A stretch of DNA of 64,000 bases from Flectonema sp. DT1601 (GCA_964019425.1 OZ025802.1:620001-684000), one strand, 5' to 3'; shown: positions 11,394 to 21,537, numbered from the stretch's first letter. Made by a program: numbers and translations. The notes: generated from the letters alone by a model not told the origin.

Positions 11394-11909
11394 CTTTCCT
11401 CTCACAGATTGAATGGGATCAACGACAATTGAAACACCTCTTCCCTGAGGTGTTGAATTTTCAAAACTTTGAGCAGTTGTAACATCGACAGACGACAACC
11501 AGCATCCGAACCCAGGATGACTGTGATACCATCCAACACAGTTTTCAGTACGTCCAACCTGTCCCAACATTTCCAACATTTTCTGTTGAAAAACTGGATC
11601 AACTGATTCAACAGAAACACTGTTACCACTCTGAGGCATGCTGTAGACATCAATAACTCTAACAGTGTAGTCATCAATGAATTCACCTTGCATGAGACCC
11701 ATTACTTCCATAGGAACTCCTGCTCTAGCGTGTTTTAACATCTGTTTTGTGTTAGTTAGTTTAGAAAACAAGTGCAGGTCTTTACTTTTATAATAAATAC
11801 AAACCTTTAACAAAGCCAGAGCTGATATGTGAACAGTCTCTGCAGTGTCGACAGCAGGTGCTTCCATGGCACCAGCCATCATCGCGCTTGGGTCTCCCAT
11901 CCGCATCAT
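10854..11909 (-). CDS. PSMD14: 26S proteasome lid deubiquitinase Rpn11/PSMD14
   Basis: Rpn11 is the JAMM zinc metalloprotease that removes ubiquitin chains from substrates at the 26S proteasome lid. The spliced product is 302 residues (about 310 in human). It has 'AGVPMEVMGLM', the full JAMM motif HxHx7SxxD (His108, His110, Ser118, Asp121 in 'HSHPGFGCWLSSVD'), 'DPIQSV(R)GK' and 'PRQTTSN'. Three exons: 11805-11909, 11394-11741 and 10854-11309. Introns are 11742-11804 (63 nt, GTTTGT..CAG) and 11310-11393 (84 nt, GTTTGT..CAG). Both are multiples of three without a stop, so unspliced RNA stays open. Start ATG at 11909 is the first ATG after a 3' splice site ('AATTATTCAG', exon from 11942). Family and splice sites are firm. 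Confidence 0.95.
11310..11393 (-). other. Rpn11 intron 2 (84 nt, in-frame, poly-A rich)
   Basis: The intron runs from GTTTGT to CAACCACAG, between 'IQSVRGK' and 'VVLSAFR'. It is 28 codons long and stop-free, and its two A tracts would read as lysine runs. Confidence 0.9.
11742..11804 (-). other. Rpn11 intron 1 (63 nt, in-frame)
   Basis: The intron runs from GTTTGT to ACAAAACAG, between 'LALLK' and 'MLKHARAG', which are contiguous in Rpn11 homologues. Its length is 21 codons and it has no in-frame stop. Confidence 0.9.
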
Positions 11910-12174
11910 TGTGTAGTATGTTGTTCCCCCCCCCTGGCCTTCCTGAATAATTACAGGTTATTAAAACGTATGTAGCTTTCGTAATCAATTTGTTACCGCT
12001 GAATTATGTTCATTAGTTTTCTGTAAATAATACAAAAAAAAAGAAAATATATAAATTCTATTCGGGTGATGAACATTCACAGACAATGAACAAACGCTGC
12101 GGTCGTAAAACGATAAGTCAGTTCGGATTGCCATCATAAACAAAGCAAGAAACAGAATGAATAATAAACAAACG

Positions 12175-12208
<34 letters not shown>

Positions 12209-12278
12209 GTTACGCAGACGCAATGGCAAGTCGCTTATTAAATTCAAAAGAGCTGATCGTCAACTCGTATCAATGGAT

Positions 12279-13877
12279 TTACCTCATCGGAGGGACTGCT
12301 GGATCCTGTGAAAATATACAACTCAACCAGTTCTTCACATTATTACTACTATGACCGTGACCACCCATACAATGAGTCTTTATGAACTGGTGTGATAGAA
12401 GTTGAATTGAACTGGCTCGTTGTTCAGGATCAGGAAGTACTGACAATCTAATAAAGTCAACAACCTCAGCAGATCGATCCGTAAGCAGATCATTAGCAGT
12501 GAGAGAGTCACAGAAGCTTTTGCACAGTTCAATTTGTTCAATAAACCCTCCGCAGCTAATTGGAAACTTTCCCATAATTAATTCAGCAGTAATTATCCCA
12601 GCAGACCATACATCACTAGCAACAGTATAAGGTTGTCCAGTAAGTCTTTCAGGACTCATGTAAGCTTGTGTTCCTTGTCCAAATGATAGAGCTACACCAA
12701 TTGTTCCTGCGTATGTCGCTGCTCCGAAATCTGCTAATTTTACACATCCTTTTTCGTTAACAAGGATGTTGGCAGGTTTTATATCCCTGTGTAAGTATTT
12801 CTGTGACTTTAAGAAATCGAGTGCCTGTAGAAGCTGGTGTACAATACTGGCAGTTATCATCTCATCCAGTCTCTTGCAGTGGAGTATCCCAACGACTTTG
12901 TCAAGAGAGCCTTTACTCATAAACTCTTGAACAATCCAAAGTTCGAATTTCTCAGGAACGTGAAAGACATCATAAGTATCAACGATACACGAGTGTTTAG
13001 GTTTTGATGTAGACACCCACAGTATCTCTTGTTGTAATTCTTTAGTCATCTGATCAGTTTGTACTGAAATCCGTTTTATCGCAACTGTACAGCGACATCC
13101 ATTTACTGGTAGCTGTGCCTTGAAGACTTGACCAAACGCACCAGCACCAAGTGCTCTGGATTCTAAAGAGTAATCCTTCCAACTTCTACCTGCTATGCTG
13201 TCTTTTGATAAAGGTGGTGTTCCACTTCTGCCATCTACTCCAGGTAATTGAATTGGTGTTGATACATCTACAGGTGTAGACCCTTTCATTGGATTAGATT
13301 CACAGCAGCCGTTTATTTCTGTTGGTGATTCTGGTTTTGTGATCTTCGTTATGTCAAATTTCGCCACCTCAACTTCATCTCTGGAAGCAACCTTTTCAAC
13401 GGGTCGAAGGAGTTTGTCTGTAAACTTTAATTTATCAATTTTTAAAGGAGGTGGACCTTTTTTAATAAATTTCCCCTTGGCAGGGGATTGTTTTATTACA
13501 GTAACTGCTACAGGTCGAGGTGCTACAACAACAGGAGCAGTAGTCGATCCTAACGAATCGATAGGAGTGGAAGGAGGTGGTGGCAGCTTTGTAGACTCAA
13601 CTAAGATTTCTGATGGCAATCTTTGAACAGTCGTAGCCGTTGGTGTTCTCGGAGGTGCTTTAACCAGCGGTGACGACCATGTACCCGACCAGGTCTGTTT
13701 GATAGAAGGAGAGCTTCTTACTGAAGACGATGATGGTGAATTCAAGTCTTCTCCCTCATTATTCCCTATCTCTGATATACCTAACCACGCTGTCTCTCTT
13801 CGTAGGATAGATGTCTTTGTTGCCACTGATACAGCTTGTTCGTTCAGCTTACTTATTACATCTTTTATTGTATCCAT
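12279..13877 (-). CDS. MAPKK (STE7)-type protein kinase
   Basis: This is a 532-residue Ser/Thr or dual-specificity kinase. Residues 1-235 are a low-complexity Ser/Pro/Thr-rich regulatory tail. The kinase domain spans about 236-500. It has the glycine loop 'GAGAFG' (244-249), catalytic Lys268 in 'VAIKR', 'HRDIKPAN' (363-370), 'DFG' (383-385) and 'GTQAYMSPERL' (402-412). The last motif followed by 'YTVASDVWSAG' is the hallmark of MAP kinase kinases. The likely role is an intermediate in a MAPK cascade. All catalytic residues are present. A 3' splice site ('TTTCTCTTTAAAG', boundary 13890/13889) lies 12 nt before the ATG. The stop is within 'AGGTAAAT', which could also be a 5' splice site, so a short extra C-terminal exon cannot be excluded. 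Confidence 0.9.
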   Translation of the reverse strand: MDTIKDVISKLNEQAVSVATKTSILRRETAWLGISEIGNNEGEDLNSPSSSSVRSSPSIKQTWSGTWSSPLVKAPPRTPTATTVQRLPSEILVESTKLPPPPSTPIDSLGSTTAPVVVAPRPVAVTVIKQSPAKGKFIKKGPPPLKIDKLKFTDKLLRPVEKVASRDEVEVAKFDITKITKPESPTEINGCCESNPMKGSTPVDVSTPIQLPGVDGRSGTPPLSKDSIAGRSWKDYSLESRALGAGAFGQVFKAQLPVNGCRCTVAIKRISVQTDQMTKELQQEILWVSTSKPKHSCIVDTYDVFHVPEKFELWIVQEFMSKGSLDKVVGILHCKRLDEMITASIVHQLLQALDFLKSQKYLHRDIKPANILVNEKGCVKLADFGAATYAGTIGVALSFGQGTQAYMSPERLTGQPYTVASDVWSAGIITAELIMGKFPISCGGFIEQIELCKSFCDSLTANDLLTDRSAEVVDFIRLSVLPDPEQRASSIQLLSHQFIKTHCMGGHGHSSNNVKNWLSCIFSQDPAVPPMR

Positions 13878-14193
13878 TTACTTCTTGTTCTTTAAAGAGA
13901 AATGCTTAACATTTTAATATAAATTGTTGTTGTTGTGTGTCAAAATAACGAAATAGCTTTTTTTCCCACGGAACGTACCTTCAGTGTAAACAGCAGGTAA
14001 CACTCCAGTGTTCAATGTGGTGTAAAAAAAGAAAAGCATTTTTTACAGTAAATTCAAATACAAAGGTGACCCACGACACCGTGTAGGTGTGTACAAAACA
14101 CAACTAGTGGGAACTGGAGAGAAAAGCTTGTCAAAGCCTAAGAAAAACTACTAAAACCGGAGAGAAAGAACGTAAGTAATAATTGAATACTGT

Positions 14194-16572
14194 TTACCCA
14201 ATAAGAACAGGTAAAGCAGGAGACTGCTCAGGGTTTAGAAGCTGCTGAAGATTTGATTGCCGTTCCGAAGTATCGTTGCGACGAATCCACTTCAAGATTG
14301 GATTATTTGATTTCTTTGAAACCCTCCGTGATATCGACGGCATACTATAATGATTAACACGATATCCAATAGTTACTCTTGAACTACTATTAATAAACAC
14401 AGAACTATCAGAAACAAAACGACCACAAGACTTCTTCCGACTCTTACAAGCAGCCTTACTCGGGTATGGAACTGGCTGTGATGGCAACGCAGGAGGTTCA
14501 AACGGCAACAAGCTGCTGCTACCTGTCAACGTAACAGTTTTCGCACTACCAGTCAAACCAAACTTTAAACTATTTTTCTTCTCGCGGTGGATCGATTGTC
14601 TCCTCACTTCTTTTAATCCCGACAGATTTCTAATCTTAGTTAACATATTTCTCTGCTTCAAAACATTGACTGCCTCCGCCTCAGTAACTCTGTTTATATA
14701 TCGACGAAGGTCTCGTCTGAATGTTTCCAGCCAAAGACAAAATTCTTCTTGAGCACGTGATGGAGAATCCAGAAAAGTTTTTTTGATGTAATTAGCTTTT
14801 ATATTTATCACTAATACAGAGTTTCTTCGGTCCAGTTGAGGTATGTATGAGGGGATTAAACTATTTGATGGTTGTTGAAGTGGTGAAGGTGATTGTGTTT
14901 TGGTTGTAATAGTTTCTCGTTGAACACCAGAAGCGGATTCAAATGCCACAGAGGGAAGTACCTGACGTTTAGATTTTGGTGATGTAGCAGTTTGTCGTTG
15001 TTGTTGTTGTTGTTGTTGGTGGTGTTGTCGTTGTTGTCGATTTGCTTGTTCGACGTCAAACTGCTTTACTCTTACAAGTGCCTTTCTATATTTCGTATTT
15101 CGAACTATCCTTTTATGCACCAGGTTAGATCTCTCAGTCACCAGCTTTTTAAATTCAGAAACAACTTTCTGACAACTTTCCGCAATCGGAATATCAAGTT
15201 CCCTCACCAACTTCGAAACATCTTCAACCTGATCTAAGAATGCCGTACGTGGGTTGCTCTGCTCTACTTGAGTAGTTTCGTCTACAATCCCTTTGATCTT
15301 TTGCGTCAAGTTCGCTTCCGTCTCAGATATTTGTTCAGGGCTACAAACCTCCGCTGGAATATCAAGTAGAGCGCATGTCTTTTTAATAAAAGAGACGTGA
15401 GCTTCACTGTTAGTTCGACTGCTGTGTGGAGTATGAATACTTCCCCTTGATGTGATAAGTTTTTCTCGTGATGGTTTCTTATTTGATGTTGTTGGTTTGC
15501 CAACAGTGGTGGAGTCTTCAACCGTCGGGAGGAAAACTTTGAGATCGACACTCATAGTCTCTGCCACTCTAGAAGAAAGCTGTGAAAAGTGATTCTCTAC
15601 GATCGATTTAATACTTAGACAAAGACTTCTAAACTCATAAACAAATTGAAGTACAATATCTCGAAGTACTGTGATAGGACATGCTTGTCGGGATGACACG
15701 ACCCGCCATTTACTCGGAGACGGATTCGAACTGGGGGAAGCCAAGGCAGGAGCCTCCCGTCGCTTTGGGATATTTTCCTCAGAAGGCGAATCGCAGGGTT
15801 TTTCTGTCATGTTTTCTTTTATTTCATAGGAAAGATTGTTTCGTTTATTATTCGCAGCGAATTTTCTACTCAAAACAGACCTAACTTGTAGTTTTGAAAC
15901 AGTCTCTCGAAGCTGCTGTTGTGACAGTGTCAGTCTCTCAATTTCATCTTTTTGACTACCACTCTGAGACACTAATTCTGACACCTTACTAGTGAGTAAA
16001 GTAACCTGATTGTTATTTTTATAAGTTATCCAATTAACAAGAATGTCTTTGTGTTTTACTAATGTCATCCAATGGTTCTTTGACTCCAACGCTGAAGCAA
16101 TATAATCCTGAGCTGCGGTGACAATGTCGTTGGTAAAATCAGAAGAGCATTTCAGTGAATTTAAACTTCTCAGAATGTCTTGTGGGTCTGATGAACTCTT
16201 CCAATAACTGTGAAATGAAGCACGAGCCGATATCAAGTTTTGTTTGACAATCGAATCGATATCTGTGATATCTAACTGACTACTGACTGCATCTTCAATT
16301 GATAATAACTCAGCAGGTAGTAAGTTAGATACATGAGAATAATTAAACTCGTCTAAGTACTTATATTCTTGAACAGATTTACTGACATCCCTACTCCTGT
16401 TTTGCGTAATTAGTAGTTTCTTAATCCCAGCTGCCGCCACCATAGTTTTTAAGGTTGGTCGCACTACCTCTACAGTTGAAGTGTCAAAAGCGACATCCGC
16501 ATCGTCGCTATCTGAACTAACGTTGCTAATCGAGCTGTCGCTAGCGGTGACGAAATCAACTTGTTCAGACAT
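14194..16572 (-). CDS. Coiled-coil protein of unknown function
   Basis: This 792-residue intronless frame is acidic and serine-rich at the N terminus ('SDSSISNVSSDSDDADVAF'). Helical, heptad-rich stretches lie at about residues 190-240 and 390-480. A glutamine run ('HHQQQQQQQ') lies in the middle, and the C terminus is basic and Ser/Pro-rich. No catalytic motif was recognised. The layout suggests a cytoskeletal or scaffold protein, by inference only. Acceptor-like 'AAGTCAACAG' lies about 45 nt upstream of the ATG. The spacing to the kinase gene downstream is about 320 bp. Confidence 0.8.
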   Translation of the reverse strand: MSEQVDFVTASDSSISNVSSDSDDADVAFDTSTVEVVRPTLKTMVAAAGIKKLLITQNRSRDVSKSVQEYKYLDEFNYSHVSNLLPAELLSIEDAVSSQLDITDIDSIVKQNLISARASFHSYWKSSSDPQDILRSLNSLKCSSDFTNDIVTAAQDYIASALESKNHWMTLVKHKDILVNWITYKNNNQVTLLTSKVSELVSQSGSQKDEIERLTLSQQQLRETVSKLQVRSVLSRKFAANNKRNNLSYEIKENMTEKPCDSPSEENIPKRREAPALASPSSNPSPSKWRVVSSRQACPITVLRDIVLQFVYEFRSLCLSIKSIVENHFSQLSSRVAETMSVDLKVFLPTVEDSTTVGKPTTSNKKPSREKLITSRGSIHTPHSSRTNSEAHVSFIKKTCALLDIPAEVCSPEQISETEANLTQKIKGIVDETTQVEQSNPRTAFLDQVEDVSKLVRELDIPIAESCQKVVSEFKKLVTERSNLVHKRIVRNTKYRKALVRVKQFDVEQANRQQRQHHQQQQQQQRQTATSPKSKRQVLPSVAFESASGVQRETITTKTQSPSPLQQPSNSLIPSYIPQLDRRNSVLVINIKANYIKKTFLDSPSRAQEEFCLWLETFRRDLRRYINRVTEAEAVNVLKQRNMLTKIRNLSGLKEVRRQSIHREKKNSLKFGLTGSAKTVTLTGSSSLLPFEPPALPSQPVPYPSKAACKSRKKSCGRFVSDSSVFINSSSRVTIGYRVNHYSMPSISRRVSKKSNNPILKWIRRNDTSERQSNLQQLLNPEQSPALPVLIG

Positions 16573-16757
16573 ATCATAGTATTATATTTTGTTGTTTTTT
16601 TTTTGTTTTTTTTTTCCCTGTTGACTTGTTGTGAAAAAAAATATATAAAAAGATATTAACAACAACAGAGAAACAAGAAAGTAATTCCATTGGGTTCGCT
16701 CGGTGCAACTTTAAAAAAAAAAAAAAAAAAAAAGGTCAAGAATATTTTAATAACGTG

Positions 16758-18890
16758 CTACACATAAGCAATGAGATCTTCGTCAACGTCATCAGTCACG
16801 CTAAACCATCTCAGCGCTGGTTGTTCAGACAGTTGAGGAGGACCTGCGTAAGTGTTTGAAGTTGCATTTCGAACAACAGTGAAACCGTCGGATTCACTCT
16901 CTGTGGTATAGGAATAACACAATCCAGTGATGGCTTCATCTGACGTATCTTTTGACTTTGATTCTCTTAATTCATCATTGGAATATTTAGTACTGTTACA
17001 GCTTGTCTCATATTGAGGTAGTTCACGACTTTGAGAATTACTCGAACTTTGTGTGTTAGTTGTTGTCGGGTAATTATAAGCACAGCTCTCTGTCTCATAA
17101 CAATATTTTAAATTACAGCTCGTAGCCGTACTTTGTTCGTCAGAGTCAGGGATGTCATTATCTTGTCGATATTCATGTAATGAAGACAAAAGCTCATAAA
17201 CACCAGGTCTGCTCTCTTCAGATAAGAAGCATTTCGATACCAACTTCCATTGTTCTGGAGGACAGTGACATGGTCTTTGTAACACCCCTCCTTGTAAGAT
17301 ATAATTTCTAATATCAGATGAAGTAGTTAATCCTTCATTGGGAGAGTAGTATGGCAACCTACACTGAGACAATAATTCATACATTAAAACCCCAAAACTC
17401 CAAACATCAAGAGAAGGTTGAGCTAGGCGACAATAGTTAGGAAGCCGAAGTAGTTCCGGAGGAGACCAAAGAATAGCGATGTTTGGGAGAATCGATCCTC
17501 TAGTCGTGGAGTTTCCAAATCCAGAAAGCTTCAACCCAGTCTCAGTGACTACAACATTTCTAGCAGCAATATCACCATGAACTTTTTCATTAACATGAAG
17601 GTATAATAACGCACCTCCAATCTGTCTCATGACCGTCATCAAGTCAGGATGTGGATTAGAATTAGATTGCGGTGTTGATAATATTTCATAAAGAGTTTTT
17701 GAATACAATTCAGTAACCAATCCAACAGTTGAATTATCAAACTTCACGACACCTAAAAAGTTTAATATAAACCGACATCTACAGGAATCTAGTTGATGTA
17801 TTTCACGACATAAATCTGAATATTCAAAAAAGTCGCTGTTAAAACAGCGATGGGATGCGACTCTTCTAATTTTAATTGTTACGTCTTCGCGTATCGCACG
17901 AAATCGAACTTTAAAAGTGTTTTCTGTGAACGATCCTTGTATTCGATCCCACTTGCCTACGAGAGTTTTTTCAGGGAAATGAGTGATACCACTTATGTTA
18001 ACAGTTTGATACTGCTGTAGAATAGAAGCGGCTTTACGAACTTGATCAGCAGTACAGTGAGACAATGGAGAATGCTCAAAGAAAGCAGCTCTCGAGATTA
18101 CAGACTCGTACGGAGTTGCTCCAATGTTATTCCTCTCACTCGGATCGCAACCTTTTTCAATAAAATATTCTAATACCTCCCTCGGCATTCCATATTCCCC
18201 TGCCGTTACAAGTGGAGTAGTGTTGTGAGGAGTTCTTTCTTCACTGATGCCAGGATGATAATCTTCAAATTTTTGTAAAATGTGAAGAATGTCTTTACTA
18301 CAATTAGGAGACACCAACATCAACATCACGTGAATTAATCCTCGTCCGTATATCCCGACGGTCGATAATTTTGGTTTTGTTCCTGTGAGATCACAACATT
18401 CAAAGAAACAATCAACGAAATCCACAACAGGAATGTGATTCTTTTGAGAGAAAGCATGAAAAACAACTGGATGTTTAACAACGCCTAGCTCATTAAGGTC
18501 AACACCGTGTGAAGAAAGGCGTTTTAAAAGTGTGCAGACCATGGAACAATTCTCAAGCTCAATACGTAAACCAATGTGATGAACAGAAATTTTCGAAATG
18601 TCGTATCCAGGAGTCGATAACAGGTAGTCTAGTATTTTTAGAAATTCTTCATTTTCAACATCTTTTTCAGATTTTTTCATATAATCACGACTCTCTATTA
18701 GTTTATCACAGGTCAAATGAATTGAGTGTAATTCACAATAAATTCCATCTGTCGCTGATATCTTAAGAGGGATCAGCTTTTTAATCTCATCCAAGTCCCT
18801 GTTATAAATCGCAATACTGACATCATTCGGTTTGAATATGTTTTTGTTTAATTGAATATTATTGTCGTCACTCTCAGTCGAACTTGACAT
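16758..18890 (-). CDS. Ankyrin-like N-terminus plus tyrosine-kinase-like pseudokinase
   Basis: I place the start at the ATG at 18890 ('MSSSTESDD'). The frame stays open further upstream but that part is hydrophobic and follows no gene-like pattern. A 3' splice site ('TATACAG', exon from 18904) is 14 nt before this ATG. The product is 710 residues. Residues about 20-290 are ankyrin-repeat-like ('TPLVTAGEYGMPREVLEYFIEKG'-type helices). A kinase-like domain spans about 310-575, with Lys340 in 'VTIKIRR', 'HGDIAARN' (438-445, the tyrosine-kinase-like loop with Arg replaced by Gly) and 'SGFG' (456-459) where DFG should be. Loss of the metal-binding Asp and a poor glycine loop suggest a pseudokinase. 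The tail to residue 710 is Ser/Thr-rich with several tyrosines. Confidence 0.85.
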   Translation of the reverse strand: MSSSTESDDNNIQLNKNIFKPNDVSIAIYNRDLDEIKKLIPLKISATDGIYCELHSIHLTCDKLIESRDYMKKSEKDVENEEFLKILDYLLSTPGYDISKISVHHIGLRIELENCSMVCTLLKRLSSHGVDLNELGVVKHPVVFHAFSQKNHIPVVDFVDCFFECCDLTGTKPKLSTVGIYGRGLIHVMLMLVSPNCSKDILHILQKFEDYHPGISEERTPHNTTPLVTAGEYGMPREVLEYFIEKGCDPSERNNIGATPYESVISRAAFFEHSPLSHCTADQVRKAASILQQYQTVNISGITHFPEKTLVGKWDRIQGSFTENTFKVRFRAIREDVTIKIRRVASHRCFNSDFFEYSDLCREIHQLDSCRCRFILNFLGVVKFDNSTVGLVTELYSKTLYEILSTPQSNSNPHPDLMTVMRQIGGALLYLHVNEKVHGDIAARNVVVTETGLKLSGFGNSTTRGSILPNIAILWSPPELLRLPNYCRLAQPSLDVWSFGVLMYELLSQCRLPYYSPNEGLTTSSDIRNYILQGGVLQRPCHCPPEQWKLVSKCFLSEESRPGVYELLSSLHEYRQDNDIPDSDEQSTATSCNLKYCYETESCAYNYPTTTNTQSSSNSQSRELPQYETSCNSTKYSNDELRESKSKDTSDEAITGLCYSYTTESESDGFTVVRNATSNTYAGPPQLSEQPALRWFSVTDDVDEDLIAYV

Positions 18891-19340
18891 TGGTTCGATC
18901 TTCACTGTATAACTGAAATAAATAAAATAACACAACAAGAACAAACATAATTGTGGTGGAAAGATCGTAGGATAATCCTTCATAAATGTGGGGGGGTAAG
19001 TGGAAAAAAAAAATAAAAATAAAAATAAAAGAAAATAACAACATAAAAACATGAGATCACACACACACGCATGATAAACAAATTGACTTTTTGATACCAA
19101 AAGGGAGAACATGACATGGACTCATAGCCGGACCATTAAAATAGGTTTTTTATTTTTTTTTCTATAGTCAGTGATATCCGACATTAAGCGAAAGAACGAC
19201 TAAAAAGGGTTGTGTGTTGAAGCTTATCGGTGCCCCAACACCTCAAGACTATCAAATGAGAAAGAAGAAATAATAAAAAAAATTAAAAAAAAAGACAACA
19301 GGCATAAACAAAATTGCAATATAGAATAATTCAGCTACCC

Positions 19341-19373
<33 letters not shown>

Positions 19374-20341
19374 CTTTGTTAGACAAGCCATCAATTTATT
19401 TGACAAATCCCACCAATCAAAAAAAAAGCATAAATTTTCGTGTCTATCAAAAAAAAAAAAAAAACTCCAAAAGTAACTAAGACAGCACAATATGCGAGAA
19501 TATTCGAAAGTCACATAAAAAAAAAAAGAATGCCGAATACGAGTTGTCTGTGTAAGCTCAGAGCATGCATCTGGACATGCATCGATTTAGTTAGAACAAA
19601 AAAAAATGTAAGTTATAGAAAATTCAAATTTCATAACATAACATAACAAAAAATACCTTCTGATTTCAGTACTTGAAACACGTACATCGAGTGAACGTGT
19701 TTTTGAACAAACTTTTTTGTCCAAAAAAAAAAAAAAAAAAAAAACAACACATACTTTGCTAATAAAGAAAGTTATCGTCCTTGAAGAAGCAAACACAGAA
19801 ATCTCTACACACACAAACACGACTCACTCGAATTTATGAACACTGAAAAGTGGCAACCGCATCTTAAGAAGTATCAAAAAAAAAAGGTTAGTCTAAAAAA
19901 AAAAACAGTACCACCTATCACAACGAAACTAAAATACGAGTCATATATAGAGTGAGGTGCTGCTCACTTCACAACATAATAATAAATAGGGTGGGAGGTA
20001 TTTCTCTTTATTGAATTTTCTTTACTAAAGCAAGTGTATGTCGTATAACAGCCAGTCTGCATAATGCCACGCAATGTGCCAGCTGATTACACAAATTACA
20101 ATATAAAAAAAAAAGGATAACTGACGGTAATCGCAGCTCTCCAAAAAGGAAAAAAACTAAAAAAAAAAAAAAGGGTTTTGAATAGAAAATCTGGAGAAGT
20201 TTCTTTACTCTTTTTTTTTTTTTTTAATAAAAATTCGAAGGTTTTCAGTAATTGAAAGGAATAAAAAAACAATGAACAAAAAAATAAATATTTAAAAAAA
20301 AAAATTTGTGTGAAATTTTTTTCTTTGTAAATTTTTTAAAA
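18891..20341. other. Intergenic, homopolymer-rich
   Basis: There is no gene here that I can support. The sequence has several poly-A/poly-T tracts (longest near 19345-19375 and 19720-19745). Short frames crossing these tracts look like artefacts. Confidence 0.6.
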
Positions 20342-20926
20342 TCACCTCTTTATGGCTTGAGGTGGTTGATAACAACCTGCTGAGTTATCATATTTCCATC
20401 CTTCAGCTTTGAGTAACGGACTTTCAATCTCACATGTCACAGATTCATTGAATAATCCAGTTGTATGTGTTGTGAATCCACCATTGCGTTTGTCCAGGAC
20501 GACATCATACCAAGGCTGGTTGATAAGCGGGTGATCTGTTGATCCAAAAGCCCTCGAAATCCAACCTTTTGGCATATTACATGAAGGGTAAACATTAAGA
20601 ACAACTCCTATATCATCAATCAATTTATGTCTTATTATGTCTCCTCTTTTAAATGTTACAAGAGGTTCTGATACGCTTCTGTTTATTAATCCCATCCAAC
20701 GAGAAGCTTCAAATCCAACGCTGACATGACATCCTTTTCTAGCCATTACCCTAACCAAATCTAGTGCAATCACATTATCTGTTTGGACGACAGCTTGCAA
20801 TTCTGAAGACATTTGACTTGTGAGTGCCGAAGATGATAATATGAATCCTGCTATGTTAGTTTTATCTAATTCTTTCGCTTGTCTTACTAAGGATTTGTAT
20901 AGAGTACGGCGTATAACTGAGGACAT
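20342..20926 (-). CDS. YccV/HspQ-like domain protein with LYR-like N-terminus
   Basis: The product is 194 residues from the ATG at 20926. Residues about 92-165 match the hemimethylated-DNA-binding YccV/HspQ domain: 'FKRGDIIRHKLIDDIGVV', then 'CNMPKGWI', then 'QPWYDVVLDKRNGG'. In bacteria this fold binds DNA or delivers substrates to Lon. In eukaryotes it occurs in FBXO21 and organellar proteins. The N terminus 'RRTLYKSLVRQAKELD' resembles the LYR motif of mitochondrial assembly factors, with Lys in place of Arg. A mitochondrial role is plausible but inferred. The frame is open upstream of the ATG, but that portion looks like untranslated sequence. The next upstream gene is the tandem ubiquitin, 158 bp away. 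Confidence 0.82.
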   Translation of the reverse strand: MSSVIRRTLYKSLVRQAKELDKTNIAGFILSSSALTSQMSSELQAVVQTDNVIALDLVRVMARKGCHVSVGFEASRWMGLINRSVSEPLVTFKRGDIIRHKLIDDIGVVLNVYPSCNMPKGWISRAFGSTDHPLINQPWYDVVLDKRNGGFTTHTTGLFNESVTCEIESPLLKAEGWKYDNSAGCYQPPQAIKR

Positions 20927-21084
20927 GTCTTGGAAATTTTTTAGTTCTTTTTTAAAAAACTGTTGTTGGGAAAAATAAATATAACTACAGCTACAGTTTA
21001 TGTCGATATACAATTAAGCTCAATGCGATCGCAGAGCAGTCAAGTTAGGATGAGAGAGAGAGAGAGTAAATAAACAAAATAGGG

Positions 21085-21537
21085 TTAGTACCTGCCGACT
21101 CCACAGAGAACCACGAGAGTGCTTTCTTTTGTGATGTGGCAATCAGCGAGTGTTTGTTTTTTGTTTTTTAAAAATTTTCCAGAAAATATTAGTTTTTGTT
21201 GATTACAAGGAATTCCTTCGATGTCCTCAATATCATTTTGTATATTTTCAACTGAGTCTTCCAATTCCACCCCCAGAGTGATCGTCTTCCCATCCAGAGT
21301 CTTTACGTATATTAATATCTCACCTCTTACTAGTTGGATAGTATCCTGATCGATAATTCCGTAGTCAGAAAGAGTTTTCTCATCTTCCAACTGTTCTCTA
21401 CCAAATATTAGATTCTGTTGATCAGAAAGAATCTCTTCTTTGGATTCTATTCGGAATTTTATATAATTAATTGTATTATTTGGTTCTACTTCAAGTTCAA
21501 TAGTCATCCCTGTCAGAGTTTTAACATTTATCTTCAT
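21085..21537 (-). CDS. Divergent tandem ubiquitin-like protein
   Basis: The protein is 150 residues made of two ubiquitin folds. Unit 1 (about 1-73) starts '[19 protein letters not shown]' and contains '[20 protein letters not shown]'. Unit 2 (about 74-150) starts '[18 protein letters not shown]' and contains '[11 protein letters not shown]' and '[15 protein letters not shown]'. Each keeps the ubiquitin core, but neither ends in LRLRGG. Unit 1 joins unit 2 through 'VRGE' and the C terminus is 'CGVGRY'. Several ubiquitin lysines differ (Lys48 position lost in unit 1). It cannot be processed or conjugated like polyubiquitin unless trimmed at a non-canonical site. It is therefore either a two-domain ubiquitin-like modifier/decoy (compare FAT10 or ISG15 architecture) or a diverging polyubiquitin copy. 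Acceptor 'CACACAACAG' lies about 14 nt before the ATG. Confidence 0.9.
   Translation of the reverse strand: MKINVKTLTGMTIELEVEPNNTINYIKFRIESKEEILSDQQNLIFGREQLEDEKTLSDYGIIDQDTIQLVRGEILIYVKTLDGKTITLGVELEDSVENIQNDIEDIEGIPCNQQKLIFSGKFLKNKKQTLADCHITKESTLVVLCGVGRY

Noticed and set aside
18891-19112. N-terminal extension of the ankyrin-pseudokinase frame
   Set aside because: A splice acceptor lies between the extension and the ATG at 18890, and the extension is a Phe/Leu-rich translation of AT-rich DNA.
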